DNA from: Fimenecus sp045532175
GTDB lineage: Bacteria > Bacillota > Clostridia > Oscillospirales > Acutalibacteraceae
Assembly: GCA_045532175.1 (NCBI GenBank)
Contig: JAZSFK010000019.1
Coordinates: 1 to 58,899 of the forward strand
Reading direction: 5' to 3'
DNA: 58,899 nt
Shown: positions 26,076-34,373 of the stretch, one piece after another
Layout: each line of letters starts with the position of its first letter
Numbering within the stretch: position 1 is the stretch's first letter
Notes under the pieces: generated by a model
Databases searched by the model: none
Seen by the model: the letters and a program-made list of their open reading frames with translations, nothing else
What the model was told of the DNA's origin: nothing
Position numbers and translations under genes: made by a program

Positions 26076-26576
26076 TTATTCTTCAACAAGAACTTTTACG
26101 ATTTCCCCAACATAAACTCTGTGGAAATCGCTGTTTGCGTAGTTTTTCATAATACTTTCGTCCATAAATCCGTCAGGATTCATATCCTGATAGGCAAGTT
26201 TTTTAAGTACAATATTAACCTTTGCCTGTTCAAAGCCGACTGCATTGTCAAAATCAACAGGTGTAAAGCCTGTTTCAGCCATTTTGTCAATATCACGACC
26301 TGATTTGCTTCCGCAAATACCAAGTTCTTTTTTGTATTCTCCTCCAAAGAATGAAAGTGAAAAATAGTCGTTTTTCTCTATGAATTCGTAGGTGTATCTC
26401 TGCGGTCTTACAAATACAAAGCAAACATCCTTGCCCCAGAGTTCACCGATTCCGCCCCAACTTACTGTCATTGTGTTGAAGTCGTCCTTTGTACCTGCTG
26501 TGAGCAAAGCCCAGTCATTGCTAATCATTTTAACAAAATTATCTTTAATCTCTCTTACGTTGATTTCTTTTTGCAT
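26076..26576 (-). CDS. Flavin reductase-like FMN-binding protein
   Basis: 166 residues of the flavoredoxin / flavin reductase-like split-barrel family. Typical blocks are WALLTAGTKDDFNTMTVSWGG near residue 22, FVRPQRYTYEFI and FSLSFF. Members bind FMN and pass electrons to or from small carriers. The ATG at 26576 was chosen: AAGGA lies nine bases upstream, whereas two earlier ATGs sit too close to it. It has its own promoter TTGTAT-17-TATAAT. Confidence 0.85.
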   Translation of the reverse strand: MQKEINVREIKDNFVKMISNDWALLTAGTKDDFNTMTVSWGGIGELWGKDVCFVFVRPQRYTYEFIEKNDYFSLSFFGGEYKKELGICGSKSGRDIDKMAETGFTPVDFDNAVGFEQAKVNIVLKKLAYQDMNPDGFMDESIMKNYANSDFHRVYVGEIVKVLVEE

Positions 26577-26607
26577 AACCATCATTCCTTAAAAAATAAT
26601 ATAATAA

Positions 26608-26636
26608 ATTATATAACGGAAAAAAGAAAAATACAA
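26608..26636 (-). promoter_or_regulatory. Promoter of the flavin reductase gene
   Basis: On the minus strand TTGTAT (26636-26631), 17 bases, TATAAT (26613-26608). Confidence 0.65.
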
Positions 26637-26661
26637 TAAAAAAAGTCAGACAAATACTGAC
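26636..26661 (-). terminator. Orphan intrinsic terminator on the minus strand
   Basis: On the minus strand AGTCAG (26660-26655), loop, CTGACT (26648-26643), then TTTTTTATT. No gene on this strand ends here; the stretch 26662-26829 holds no open frame on the minus strand, so a short non-coding transcript is possible but no clear promoter was found for it. Confidence 0.4.
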
Positions 26662-26829
26662 TATGCACATTTTGTCGAAAACCTTTGTAAAACTGTACAA
26701 AATTTTCAATGAAAGTTTGTATAGTTATTTTTATTCTACATCTTACATTATTCTTCCTTTTGTGCTAATATATTAACACTATTTTTGTGCCTCTGGATTG
26801 TGGTGCTGTATTTGAAGGATGAGAAAATA

Positions 26830-27054
26830 ATGGAATTTAAGGATAGACTTAAGTATTTAAGATGTGCAAAAATCCCGACTATTACACAAAAAGACCTTGC
26901 TAATGCTTTAGGGGTAACTCAACGAAAAATATCTTTTATGGAAACAGGGACAACAGAACCTTCTTTAAAGGATATCAGGGCTTTATGCAAGTATTTTAAT
27001 GTGTCAGCGGATTATCTGCTCGGTTTACCTAAAAATATGAATTACCCGGAGTAA
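26830..27054 (+). CDS. XRE-family helix-turn-helix transcriptional regulator
   Basis: 74 residues, almost entirely one Cro/CI-type helix-turn-helix: FKDRLKYLRCAKIPTITQKDLANALGVTQRKISFMETG (recognition helix VTQRKISF), then ALCKYFNVSADYLLGLP. It binds DNA as a dimer and probably represses its own unit. The start ATG at 26830 follows AAGGATGAG. Endonuclease III begins three bases after its stop, so the two are co-transcribed. Confidence 0.88.
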   Translation: MEFKDRLKYLRCAKIPTITQKDLANALGVTQRKISFMETGTTEPSLKDIRALCKYFNVSADYLLGLPKNMNYPE

Positions 27055-27057
27055 ATT

Positions 27058-27684
27058 ATGACTAAAAAAGAACGTGCAATGCTTCTTGTTGAGGGGTTAA
27101 AAGAAATGTACCCTGAGGCAATTTGTAGCCTGACTGCAGAAAATCCTTTTGAGTTACTTGTGGCAACAAGACTTTCTGCACAGTGTACTGATGCAAGAGT
27201 AAACCTTGTTACACCTGCTCTTTTCAGTAAGTACAGAACTCTTGATGATTATGTTAATGCTGATGTGAAGGATATTGAGGAAATTATTCATTCCTGCGGT
27301 TTTTATCACGGTAAGGCACGTGACATTATCGAAATGGCAAAAGGTGTAAGGGATAGATTCGGTGGAGTTGTTCCCGACAATATTGAGGATTTAACATCAT
27401 TGCAGGGCGTTGGCAGAAAAACTGCCAATTTAATTGTTGGCGATGTTTACAAAAAACCTGCCGTTGTGGCAGATACACATTTAATAAGACTTACAAACAG
27501 GATGGGGCTTGTGAGCACAAAGGACCCTAAAAAGGTTGAAATGGAACTCAAAAAAATTCTTCCGCCTGAGGAGAGTAACGATTTCTGTCATCGTTGTGTG
27601 CTTCACGGACGAGCAGTTTGCACCGCACGTAAAGCATATTGCGAAAAGTGTTTGCTGAATGGTGTTTGTAAGAAGATAATGTAG
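27058..27684 (+). CDS. nth: Endonuclease III
   Basis: 208 residues with the HhH-GPD fold. The helix-hairpin-helix LQGVGRKTAN contains the catalytic lysine (Lys121), VADTH contains the catalytic aspartate (Asp139), and the C-terminal pattern C-x6-C-x2-C-x5-C binds a 4Fe-4S cluster. The enzyme removes oxidised pyrimidines and nicks the abasic site. It acts in the same repair pathway as the exonuclease III at 4122. Co-transcribed with the XRE regulator upstream; a terminator follows. Confidence 0.95.
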   Translation: MTKKERAMLLVEGLKEMYPEAICSLTAENPFELLVATRLSAQCTDARVNLVTPALFSKYRTLDDYVNADVKDIEEIIHSCGFYHGKARDIIEMAKGVRDRFGGVVPDNIEDLTSLQGVGRKTANLIVGDVYKKPAVVADTHLIRLTNRMGLVSTKDPKKVEMELKKILPPEESNDFCHRCVLHGRAVCTARKAYCEKCLLNGVCKKIM

Positions 27685-27689
27685 ATTTG

Positions 27690-27713
27690 AGGGGCGGTAT
27701 TCGTCCCCTTTTT
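27690..27713 (+). terminator. Intrinsic terminator after nth
   Basis: AGGGGCG, loop, CGTCCCCT (one bulged T) followed by TTTT. Confidence 0.65.
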
Positions 27714-27744
27714 CCGTTAGACAAACCCTAATTTGTCTTACGTA

Positions 27745-27774
27745 TTGAATTTTACATACAAATTATGTTATAAT
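27745..27774 (+). promoter_or_regulatory. Promoter of the 586-residue membrane protein gene
   Basis: TTGAAT (27745-27750), 18 bases, TATAAT (27769-27774). Confidence 0.6.
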
Positions 27775-27805
27775 ATTAACATATTATGGAAAAGAGGTAA
27801 AAACT

Positions 27806-29566
27806 ATGGACCCGATTAATGTAGATTTTGGTGGCTCAAAGAAAAAAGTCGCTCAGGAAACACCAAAGGGAAGCACCGTAAAAAAGGTGTTAATAAGCCT
27901 TGCGATTACTTTGGTAGTAGCGGCGGTGCTGTACTACTTTATGCTTCCTGCACTTAATTTTAAGGCAATTGAGCTTTATATTTATCTTGCAGTTGTGATT
28001 CTTGTTTATATTGCGGCTTTTGGACTTATGACAAGGGCATATTTTCGTGCAGAATATACCGAGTATGCAAAGAATAAAGTAAAAATTCCTATTATTCTTT
28101 TGCTTGTTCTCGGTTTGGTAGTTGTTGTTGGCTTTATTTCAGGTGCAGAGATTTTCCGCGCAAAGGATTATGCTGAAATGATTGATGTTAAGGATGGGGA
28201 TTTTGCAACTGACATTGCCGAAATTGATTTCAGCAGTGTTCCTCGTCTTGATAAAGACTCATCAAACATGATTGCAACACGTGCCCTCGGTGAACTTTCA
28301 GACTATGTTTCTCAGTTTGTTGTGAATGATTATTATTCAACACAGATTAACTATAAAGGAACACCCGTCCGTGTTCAGTCACTTGACTATGGGGATGTTT
28401 TTAAATGGCTTAAAAACACAAAAGAGGGTATTCCTGCATACATCATAGTTGATATGACAACTCAAAAAGCAGAAACTGTAAGACTTGAGGATGGTATGAA
28501 GTATTCTCCTGCCGAGCATTTTAACGAATACCTTATCCGTCACGTCCGCTTTAAGTATCCTACACTTATGTTAGGTGACCCTGCATTTGAAATTGACGAA
28601 ACAGGCAGACCATTCTGGATTGTTCCTGTGCTTGACAAAACAATCGGTCTTTTTGGTGGTACTGACGTCATTGGTGCTGTTATCGTTGATTCAATAACAG
28701 GTGAAACAGAACTTATTTCAACAAGTCTTGACGGTACAACAAAGCTTAACACTGATAAATTTGCAACTGACAAAGAATATCAGTGGATTGACAGAATTTA
28801 TTCTTCAACAATTGTTAATCAGCAGTATAACTACTACGGTAAATATAATAATGGCTTCTGGAACTCAATTATCGGACAGGAAAACGTTCGCATAACAAGT
28901 GACGGGTACAATTATATCGCTCTTAATGATGACGTGTATATGTACACAGGCGTTACATCAATAAGTTCTGACCAGTCAATTATCGGCTTTGTTCTTATCA
29001 ATCAGAGAACCAAGGAGTCAAGCTACTATCAGGTTTCGGGTGCTCTTGAAAATACTGCACAGACCTCCGCACAGGGTAAGGTTCAGCAGTATGGCTATGC
29101 AGCAACTTTCCCGATTCTCCTTAACGTAAGCGGTGAACCGACATACTTTATGGCTTTGAAGGACTCCAGTCAGCTTGTTAAGATGTATGCAATGGTTAAT
29201 GTTAAGCAATCTACTGTTGTTGGTGTCGGAAACACATTGTCTGAATGTATCGAAAACTACGCAGCGGAGCTTCAGAAGAGTGGCGTAAGCGTGAATGTTG
29301 ATGTTGAGTCAATGGGTAACGAAGAAACACCTGATGAACCAAAGGTTGAAACCGTTGAGGTAACGGGAACTGTTGCGGAAATCAGAAGTGTCATCACAGG
29401 TGGAGAAACTTATTTCTATATCAGACTTAAGGACGGCGAGGTATATTACAAGGTTGCGGCTAAGGATGCTGAAAAAGTCGTAATTCTCAATGTTGGTGAC
29501 GAAATAACCTTTGAGGTTGACAAGGACGTAACAGGGGATATTGTTTCAGTAAACAGTGTTAAATAA
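27806..29566 (+). CDS. Large membrane-anchored protein of unknown function, C-terminal OB-like domain
   Basis: 586 residues, no family recognised. A basic N-terminus (GGSKKKV) precedes three membrane segments at about 27-48, 54-76 and 93-113. The remaining 470 residues would lie outside the cell. Two stretches, YIIVDMTTQKAETV and IGAVIVDSITGETELIS, look like PepSY-type beta hairpins. A spacer NEETPDEPKVE leads to a final 70 residues (VTGTVAEIRSV, YFYIRLKDGEVYYKVAA, GDEITFEV) with the alternating pattern of an OB-like barrel. The start ATG follows AAAGAGG. It is a monocistronic unit with its own promoter and terminator. A role in envelope assembly or ligand binding is possible but unproven. 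Confidence 0.75.
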   Translation: MDPINVDFGGSKKKVAQETPKGSTVKKVLISLAITLVVAAVLYYFMLPALNFKAIELYIYLAVVILVYIAAFGLMTRAYFRAEYTEYAKNKVKIPIILLLVLGLVVVVGFISGAEIFRAKDYAEMIDVKDGDFATDIAEIDFSSVPRLDKDSSNMIATRALGELSDYVSQFVVNDYYSTQINYKGTPVRVQSLDYGDVFKWLKNTKEGIPAYIIVDMTTQKAETVRLEDGMKYSPAEHFNEYLIRHVRFKYPTLMLGDPAFEIDETGRPFWIVPVLDKTIGLFGGTDVIGAVIVDSITGETELISTSLDGTTKLNTDKFATDKEYQWIDRIYSSTIVNQQYNYYGKYNNGFWNSIIGQENVRITSDGYNYIALNDDVYMYTGVTSISSDQSIIGFVLINQRTKESSYYQVSGALENTAQTSAQGKVQQYGYAATFPILLNVSGEPTYFMALKDSSQLVKMYAMVNVKQSTVVGVGNTLSECIENYAAELQKSGVSVNVDVESMGNEETPDEPKVETVEVTGTVAEIRSVITGGETYFYIRLKDGEVYYKVAAKDAEKVVILNVGDEITFEVDKDVTGDIVSVNSVK

Positions 29567-29571
29567 AATTT

Positions 29572-29605
29572 GGGGCGGAGTGTTATACTCCGCCTGTGTC
29601 TTTTA
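29572..29605 (+). terminator. Intrinsic terminator after the 586-residue protein gene
   Basis: GGCGGAGT and ACTCCGCC form an 8-bp stem, followed by TGTGTCTTTT. Confidence 0.7.
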
Positions 29606-29653
29606 TAGCGAAACAGTTAAGGAAAAACAATTGCCGTGTCAAATAATGGGTAG

Positions 29654-29682
29654 TTGATTTGACAATGCTCTTATGATATGAT
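29654..29682 (+). promoter_or_regulatory. Promoter of the acyltransferase-like and nitroreductase genes
   Basis: TTGATT (29654-29659), 17 bases, TATGAT (29677-29682). Confidence 0.5.
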
Positions 29683-29709
29683 GTGAGTGTGAGAGTGGAA
29701 GGTGATTAA

Positions 29710-30246
29710 ATGAAAAGAATTCTTTATAGTGCTACGGTAGTTTCAGTTTCACTTTTTGTTGTTTTTTATTCCATTTACAAATTTACAGATAATGATATTT
29801 GTCAGATTCTTTACATAACTTTTATGACATTTTCATATCACTGTGTAATGAGATTGATTGTAGGTCTTGGTATTGGTTATGTCCACAAAGGTGAGTACAA
29901 TTATAATGCAAAATGGTTTCAGCAAAGAGACTTTGAGAAAAAATTGTATAAAAAGCTTAATGTGAAAAAGTGGAAGGAAAAAGTCCCGGCTTGGTCACCA
30001 CAAAGCTTTGAGACAAAGTATCACACCTATGATGAAATTGTTCAATCAATGTGTAATGCGGAGGTAGTGCATGAAATTATTATAGTATTTAGTTTTGTAC
30101 CAATTTTATTTTCCTTGGAATATGGTGTTCCGATAGTATTTATTATCACCTCTGTTCTTGCAGCGGCGGTGGATTCTGTTTTTGTTGCCATTCAACGATA
30201 TAACAGACCGAGAATAGTTAGGCTGATAAGCAAAAAGGAGAGATAG
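29710..30246 (+). CDS. Membrane protein resembling glycosyl-4,4'-diaponeurosporenoate acyltransferase (CrtO-like)
   Basis: 178 residues with membrane segments at about 5-24, 33-55 and 117-152. The central block KWFQQRDFEKKLYKKLNVKK followed by WKEKVPAWSP resembles the CrtO acyltransferase family pattern (WFxxRxxEKxxYxxxxVKxWKxxLP). In Staphylococcus CrtO adds a fatty acyl chain to a carotenoid sugar, but no carotenoid operon lies here; a phytoene-desaturase-like gene at the left edge is 29 kb away. Homologues in gut Clostridia probably act on another lipid. It is followed four bases later by a nitroreductase gene. The family assignment rests on motif recall only. Confidence 0.55.
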   Translation: MKRILYSATVVSVSLFVVFYSIYKFTDNDICQILYITFMTFSYHCVMRLIVGLGIGYVHKGEYNYNAKWFQQRDFEKKLYKKLNVKKWKEKVPAWSPQSFETKYHTYDEIVQSMCNAEVVHEIIIVFSFVPILFSLEYGVPIVFIITSVLAAAVDSVFVAIQRYNRPRIVRLISKKER

Positions 30247-30250
30247 TTTT

Positions 30251-30781
30251 ATGAATTTTACGGAAATAGCAAAAGGCAGATACTCTTGTCGCAAATATGA
30301 TGCTGAAAGGGTAGTTGAGGACGAGAAAATAAAAGCAGTTCTTGAAAGTGCAATTCTTTCTCCATCTGCTTGTAACAGTCAGCCCTATCACTTCACAATC
30401 TGCAAGGGTGAAAAGGCAAAGGAAGTGGCAAAAGCCACCCAAGGTATGGGGATGAATAAATTTGCAAGTGATGCTCCTGTGATGATTGTGGTTTCAGAGG
30501 ATAACTATAACAAAACAGCAGGTATCGGTGCAAAAATGAAGGGTAACGATTATCGTTCAATTGATATAGGAATTGCAACGGCATATTTAACTGCGGAGGC
30601 AACAACACAAGGTCTTGGTACTTGTATTTTAGGTTGGTTTGACGATAAAAAAATTCGTAAAATCTGCGGACTTGAGAATCCTGTACGCCTTGTGATTTCA
30701 ATGGGCTACGAAAAGGTAAAACCTGAATTACAAACCAAAAAGAGGAAACAGTATAATGAAATTGTAACGGAATTGAAATAA
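30251..30781 (+). CDS. Nitroreductase family protein
   Basis: 176 residues. The N-terminal RYSCRKYD (FMN phosphate contact), the block AILSPSACNSQPYHFTIC and the later YLTAEATTQGLGTCILGWFD are the hallmarks of the FMN-dependent nitroreductase fold. These homodimers use NAD(P)H to reduce nitro compounds, quinones or flavins. The shape with a short lid fits the small NADPH-oxidoreductase subgroup. Start ATG at 30251, four bases after the preceding stop, in the same transcript. Confidence 0.9.
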   Translation: MNFTEIAKGRYSCRKYDAERVVEDEKIKAVLESAILSPSACNSQPYHFTICKGEKAKEVAKATQGMGMNKFASDAPVMIVVSEDNYNKTAGIGAKMKGNDYRSIDIGIATAYLTAEATTQGLGTCILGWFDDKKIRKICGLENPVRLVISMGYEKVKPELQTKKRKQYNEIVTELK

Positions 30782-30831
30782 TTTCGTTAAATAGACAGAA
30801 TAATGTCAAAAAATATTGTCTAATATGCTTA

Positions 30832-30859
30832 TTGAAATAGAATTTCAATGTGGTATAAT
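30832..30859 (+). promoter_or_regulatory. Promoter of the zinc-ribbon membrane protein gene
   Basis: TTGAAA (30832-30837), 16 bases, TATAAT (30854-30859). Confidence 0.6.
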
Positions 30860-30890
30860 TAGATTATCTCAAAATGGAGGGAGAATGGTT

Positions 30891-32129
30891 ATGTTTTGTC
30901 CAAAATGTGGTAACCAATGTGAAAACGTAAGTGTATGTCCTACTTGTGGTACAGCACTTAACAATCAAACTGCAGCTCCGGTAAATCCTGTTGCTGCACC
31001 TGTTAAACCGGCAAACTCAGGCTTTGCACCGGTATCAAATGAATCTAAAAAGGCTTTAGATTCAGTTAAGAAGATGCCGAAGAAGAAAATGATTCTCGCT
31101 ATTGTAGCAGTTGTGCTCGTAGTTGCAATTATTATTTCTTCTGTTCTTATTGCAGTTGCAAATAAGCCAATGACAAAGATTGCCTCAGGCGTTGAGAAAC
31201 TCTTGTTCGATACAGAGAGTTTTGAATTCCATTTCAGAGCAGGGGACTATGCTTCTGCTTCAGGTGGTGTTTGCTGGGGTGATGACTTAGTAAGTTCAAG
31301 CTTCTATATAAAGGCTTTGGAAGACAATAATGAAGAGGTATCACTTCGTGCTGCTTCAAACAAGGGTATTTTTGCAGTTGTTCAGTATCCTGACAGCGAC
31401 TACTATCCTGCAATTTCGGGTGACCTCCCTGTGCTTTATGGTGAGGTAAAGGCAAACAGAGATGACCTCTGCAGTTATTTTGGTATGGATTATGACGAGT
31501 TAGCAGAGGAAATGGAAGAATACTACGGCATTACTCCTGACCAGATTGTAAGCTGGGCTGACACAATCATTAAAAAAGGTAATATTAATGAGGATGTTAT
31601 TAAGGAAGTTTATAATTCTTGGTTAAGAGTAGCTTACGCTGAAGAAATGGAAGAGGAAGTTGACAATATTCCTGATTATAAGACACTTAAGAAGGTGCTT
31701 GTAAACTTCATTACTAAGGGTCTTAATGATGAAGCAGTTGTGGTTGAGGATTCTTACAAAGAGGATGGCGTAAAGTACTATGACCTTAAGATTGACACTG
31801 AAGAGGTAACAAAGTGCTTGTATGAATTCCTTAAGGACAACAAAGACCTCAAAGATTTCTTGACAACAGATATGGGTAAGGATTTCATGGATGAGCTTGA
31901 TGAAGCAACAGAATATGACGGTGAAAAAGTAAAAGTAACTGTTGGTATTGCAAAGGGTCGTCTTGCACATATCAGCTCAAAAGAGTCAGGTGTAAAGGTT
32001 TCAATTGATTTCTCAAACTTCAACAAGAAGATTGATTTTGAAGCACAGCTTGCAGCAGTTAAGGAACTTCGTGACGAAGAAGACTGGATGGAGCTTAGCG
32101 AACTTGACGATTTATCATACAGCTTCTAA
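30891..32129 (+). CDS. Zinc-ribbon, single-pass membrane protein with unknown extracytoplasmic domain
   Basis: About 412 residues. The N-terminus is a zinc ribbon, FCPKCGN and CPTCGTAL with two CxxC pairs, then a proline/alanine linker, a basic stretch (KKMPKKKM), one membrane segment at about residues 60-84, and some 320 acidic residues outside. The outer part repeats short DxKDxxx-type stretches (EDGVKYYDLKID, YDGEKVKVTVGIAKGR) reminiscent of lipoprotein-like folds, but no family was recognised. Two ATGs are possible (30885 and 30891); 30891 gives the common MFCPKCG start with GGAGG ten bases away. A terminator follows, but the ABC exporter begins close behind. Confidence 0.75.
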   Translation: MFCPKCGNQCENVSVCPTCGTALNNQTAAPVNPVAAPVKPANSGFAPVSNESKKALDSVKKMPKKKMILAIVAVVLVVAIIISSVLIAVANKPMTKIASGVEKLLFDTESFEFHFRAGDYASASGGVCWGDDLVSSSFYIKALEDNNEEVSLRAASNKGIFAVVQYPDSDYYPAISGDLPVLYGEVKANRDDLCSYFGMDYDELAEEMEEYYGITPDQIVSWADTIIKKGNINEDVIKEVYNSWLRVAYAEEMEEEVDNIPDYKTLKKVLVNFITKGLNDEAVVVEDSYKEDGVKYYDLKIDTEEVTKCLYEFLKDNKDLKDFLTTDMGKDFMDELDEATEYDGEKVKVTVGIAKGRLAHISSKESGVKVSIDFSNFNKKIDFEAQLAAVKELRDEEDWMELSELDDLSYSF

Positions 32130-32151
32130 AAAAGAGTTTAATTGAATTTGC

Positions 32152-32185
32152 GGCAGACTGTCTTAAAGGGCGGTCTGCCTGTTTT
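32152..32185 (+). terminator. Intrinsic terminator after the zinc-ribbon protein gene
   Basis: GGCAGAC (32152-32158) pairs with GTCTGCC (32173-32179), then TGTTTT. It sits just ahead of the ABC exporter gene, whose start codon follows 13 bases later, so it may act as an attenuator. Confidence 0.6.
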
Positions 32186-32198
32186 AAGGTTGGTCAGA

Positions 32199-34373
32199 AT
32201 GCATATTTTATATAAATACCTATCAAAATATAAGGTTAAAATCGGATGTTGTGTAGTAGTTTTGCTATTACAGACAGCATTCTGCTTACTTATGCCTTTT
32301 TTGATGGGTAATTTTATAAATACAGGCATTCAACAAAAGGGAATTGAGGAAACACTTCCCTATGCAGTAACTGAACAAGCAATGCACCTTTTCAGTAAGA
32401 TTGTACCTGAAAAGGAATTTGAAGTTTTTAAGGGTAATTACGAATTCCTTGAAGACGCACCTGATGATGCGCCAAAGTATTTGCAGGATTGTAGCAATCG
32501 CTATTTTATCAAGGATTTTGAAAATACTCAGGAGGCAGAAGATATCTACAACAATGCAGTTATCGCAGCATTGATTTTTGCACAGGAGAATTTTCCTCAG
32601 TTGGAAAGTATTAACGTTGATGCTCTTTACGACTATGTCAGCTTTACGTTTATATACGATAAATTAAAAGATAAGGAAATTGAACCTGCCACAGTGCAGG
32701 ATGTGTATGAAAGTGCACAGGCAAACGGCGACGCAGTTAAAACGCAGATTGCCTCAATGCTTTTGCCCTATATTTATGAGGACACAGGTGTTGACCTAGA
32801 AGAAACTCAACAGGAGTATGTGACAAAATATGGTGTATTGATGCTTTTGTGTGCAATAGGACAGATTTGCTGTATGCTTTATGTTCATTCCAAGGCATCT
32901 TTTATCTCTGCAGAGATTGAAAACAGTTTAAGGAACCGAATTGTTCTTCATTCAGCAAAATTCGGCAAGAGGGAATTATCCCAGATTTCACCTGAACAAA
33001 TTACATCCTCGGTTATTACGGATGTTCCTCAGGTGGGGATGATTGTAAATTATTTTATTAAATTCTTTATGTACGCTCCGTTCCTCGCTATTGGCGGTGC
33101 GGCAATATCCCTTTCGAAAAATTTCGTTATGGGATGCTTAATAATACTGACAGCGCTTGTTATTGTAATTGCGCTTGTAATTGTATTTAAATTAACAGTA
33201 AAACGTTATGAGATTATGAATTCTATCTATATGAAGCTTTCAAATCTCTTTAAGACAAATATTGACCAGGTGCTTACAATGCGTTCATTGAATGCAGAAA
33301 AGTTAGAGCACAAAAAAACAGAACAGCTTTCCAATGAGAACAGATTTAACGAGAATTTTGTTTTAAGGTCAGTTTTCATTGCATTAAGCCTGATAAATTT
33401 GATAACAAATGCAGTAATTGCTGTTATTATTATACTGGGTGGCAACAGTCTTCTTTCATCTTCCTTGAATTTGGGGGATATGGTTGCCTTTATTCAGTAT
33501 GCACTTTTAACGGTGTCTGCTTTTATGATAGTAGGTGCAACAATTGTCTTCTCTCCACGTGCGATTATCGCACTTAAAAACATTGATAGTGTACTTTCAG
33601 TTGAGGTTGTTGTGGAGGATAAGGGCACTGTTACGGATATTAAGGATAAGTGGAATATCCGATTTGAAAATATAGTGTTAAACGGTGTGGAAAATGCAGA
33701 ATTTTCTTTTGATATTCCATTGGGTTCAAAGGTTGCAATAACAGGACCTACGGGCTGTGGTAAATCCTCCCTTATGGATTTAATTCTTCGTAATGATGTT
33801 GCCGTAGGTGGAAATATCTATGTGGGAAATGAAAAAATTGAAGATATAAGTATTGAGTATTTAAGAAAAAATATTTCCTTTGTTCAGGGTACGGGTGTAC
33901 TGTTTACAAAGACACTGAGAGAAAACCTTATGCTTTACGGATGTCAGAATGATGATGCTGTAATGGAAAAAGCACTTAAAATGGCTGAATGTGGATTCTT
34001 ACCTAAAGAACCTCTTGACCGTGTTGTTATGAATGGCGGTGCAAATTTCAGTGGTGGACAAAAGAGCAGACTTGCCATTGCCGGTGCATTGGGTAAGGAA
34101 GCAAAAATCTATATTTTCGACGATTGCTTTACAGCACTCGACAGTAATACTGAAGAAAAGATTCTGTCAAACCTTTTAAGTGATAAAAAGGATGCAACTG
34201 TAATTATTGTTTCCCAGAGTGTGAAGAGCATTAAGAATTGCGACAAAATTGTTGTTCTTTCAAATAGTGGTGTTGAAAGCCAGGGAACTCATGAGGAATT
34301 GTTGCAGAAATCTCCTTATTACAGCAAAGTTGTACGAAATCAAATAGGGGAGGTGTCTGAAAATGGCAGGTAA
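32199..34373 (+). CDS. ABC exporter, fused permease-ATPase, half 1 (degenerate catalytic site)
   Basis: 724 residues: six membrane helices and a C-terminal ATPase. Between helix 1 (about 13-36) and helix 2 (about 205-225) lies an unusual insertion of about 165 mostly acidic residues, probably outside the cell. The ATPase has Walker A GPTGCGKSS (516-524), signature FSGGQKS (617-623) and Walker B YIFDDC with Asp642 where the catalytic glutamate is expected. That substitution is typical of the non-catalytic half of heterodimeric exporters. The start ATG (32199) follows AAGG; an upstream frame start would cross the terminator at 32152. It overlaps the second half by 11 bases. The cargo (drug, lipid or peptide) is unknown. 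Confidence 0.9.
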   Translation: MHILYKYLSKYKVKIGCCVVVLLLQTAFCLLMPFLMGNFINTGIQQKGIEETLPYAVTEQAMHLFSKIVPEKEFEVFKGNYEFLEDAPDDAPKYLQDCSNRYFIKDFENTQEAEDIYNNAVIAALIFAQENFPQLESINVDALYDYVSFTFIYDKLKDKEIEPATVQDVYESAQANGDAVKTQIASMLLPYIYEDTGVDLEETQQEYVTKYGVLMLLCAIGQICCMLYVHSKASFISAEIENSLRNRIVLHSAKFGKRELSQISPEQITSSVITDVPQVGMIVNYFIKFFMYAPFLAIGGAAISLSKNFVMGCLIILTALVIVIALVIVFKLTVKRYEIMNSIYMKLSNLFKTNIDQVLTMRSLNAEKLEHKKTEQLSNENRFNENFVLRSVFIALSLINLITNAVIAVIIILGGNSLLSSSLNLGDMVAFIQYALLTVSAFMIVGATIVFSPRAIIALKNIDSVLSVEVVVEDKGTVTDIKDKWNIRFENIVLNGVENAEFSFDIPLGSKVAITGPTGCGKSSLMDLILRNDVAVGGNIYVGNEKIEDISIEYLRKNISFVQGTGVLFTKTLRENLMLYGCQNDDAVMEKALKMAECGFLPKEPLDRVVMNGGANFSGGQKSRLAIAGALGKEAKIYIFDDCFTALDSNTEEKILSNLLSDKKDATVIIVSQSVKSIKNCDKIVVLSNSGVESQGTHEELLQKSPYYSKVVRNQIGEVSENGR

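Noticed and set aside
29710..30246. Carotenoid gene cluster based on the CrtO-like and phytoene-desaturase-like genes
   Set aside because: The two genes are about 29 kb apart with no other crt genes between them; both families have members outside carotenoid synthesis.
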